Source: Bacillota bacterium | Lineage (GTDB): Bacteria > Bacillota > Bacilli > Lactobacillales > Enterococcaceae | Direction: 5' to 3' | Assembly (NCBI GenBank): GCA_023389005.1 | Contig: JAEWFE010000173.1 | Coordinates: 1-5,586, forward strand | Length of the DNA stretch: 5,586 bases | Shown here: positions 5,562 to 5,586 of the stretch, in pieces | Layout of the letters: every line of letters starts with the position of its first letter | Numbering within the stretch: the stretch's first letter is position 1 | The notes under the pieces: generated by a model | Seen by the model: only the letters and a program-made list of their open reading frames with translations | What the model was told of the DNA's origin: nothing | Databases searched by the model: none | Program-made: the position numbers and the translations under genes

Positions 5562-5586
5562 TTACATTCTTCCTGCAGCTTGCATT
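5562..5586 (-). CDS. Possible C-terminal end of an upstream operon gene (partial)
   Basis: Entering from the window edge on the minus strand, one frame reads seven codons (MQAAGRM) and stops at TAA (5564-5562). That is 16 nt before the cpsC ATG, with the cpsC ribosome site in the gap, which is normal operon spacing. The stretch is far too short to identify, and any frame may stop here by chance. A LytR-CpsA-Psr protein or other capsule-operon gene would be usual upstream of cpsC, but nothing here proves it. Confidence 0.2.

Overview
The window is AT-rich, compact DNA typical of a low-GC Gram-positive bacterium. AAGGA-type ribosome sites, an LAAC lipobox and TGnTATAAT promoters suggest Lactobacillales. 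The peptide-binding lipoprotein and the CpsC/CpsD pair make Enterococcaceae the best guess, but the species cannot be named from sequence alone. All five complete protein genes lie on the minus strand, so transcription runs from right to left.

Right part (about 4026-5586): the end of an exopolysaccharide or capsule operon. It holds a CpsC/Wzz-type membrane adaptor, then a CpsD-type tyrosine autokinase. Together they form the split Gram-positive BY-kinase that controls polysaccharide chain length and export. Their junction is tight: the TAG stop of cpsC is part of the ribosome site of cpsD. A strong intrinsic terminator follows cpsD directly, so in this direction the module closes its operon, and no CpsB phosphatase gene follows. 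The seven codons at the window edge may be the tail of an upstream gene.

Middle (2850-3983): a single-gene unit with its own extended -10 promoter, whose -35 overlaps the U-tract of the cpsD terminator. It has a perfect dyad in its 5' leader and a terminator just past its stop. The product has an N-terminal four-cysteine zinc ribbon, a long acidic linker and about five membrane segments. Its function is unknown.

Between this gene and the next pair lies a gene-free stretch of about 380 bases. It appears to encode a small RNA on the plus strand, about 135 nt long. The candidate has an extended -10 promoter, a 5' end that pairs with a downstream segment, an internal hairpin whose loop shows an anti-Shine-Dalgarno CUCCUU, and a terminator shared with the opposing gene. 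This is the most interesting possible new element in the window.

Left part (172-2580): a two-gene operon with a clear promoter. A class I glutamine-amidotransferase-like gamma-glutamyl hydrolase (peptidase C26) is followed 18 nt later by an OppA-type peptide-binding lipoprotein with no permease genes beside it. The pair suggests uptake and trimming of (gamma-glutamyl) peptides. Directly after the lipoprotein stop codon comes an intergenic repeat made of two diverged 34-bp tandem units, the second of which forms one arm of an imperfect palindrome of about 125 bp.
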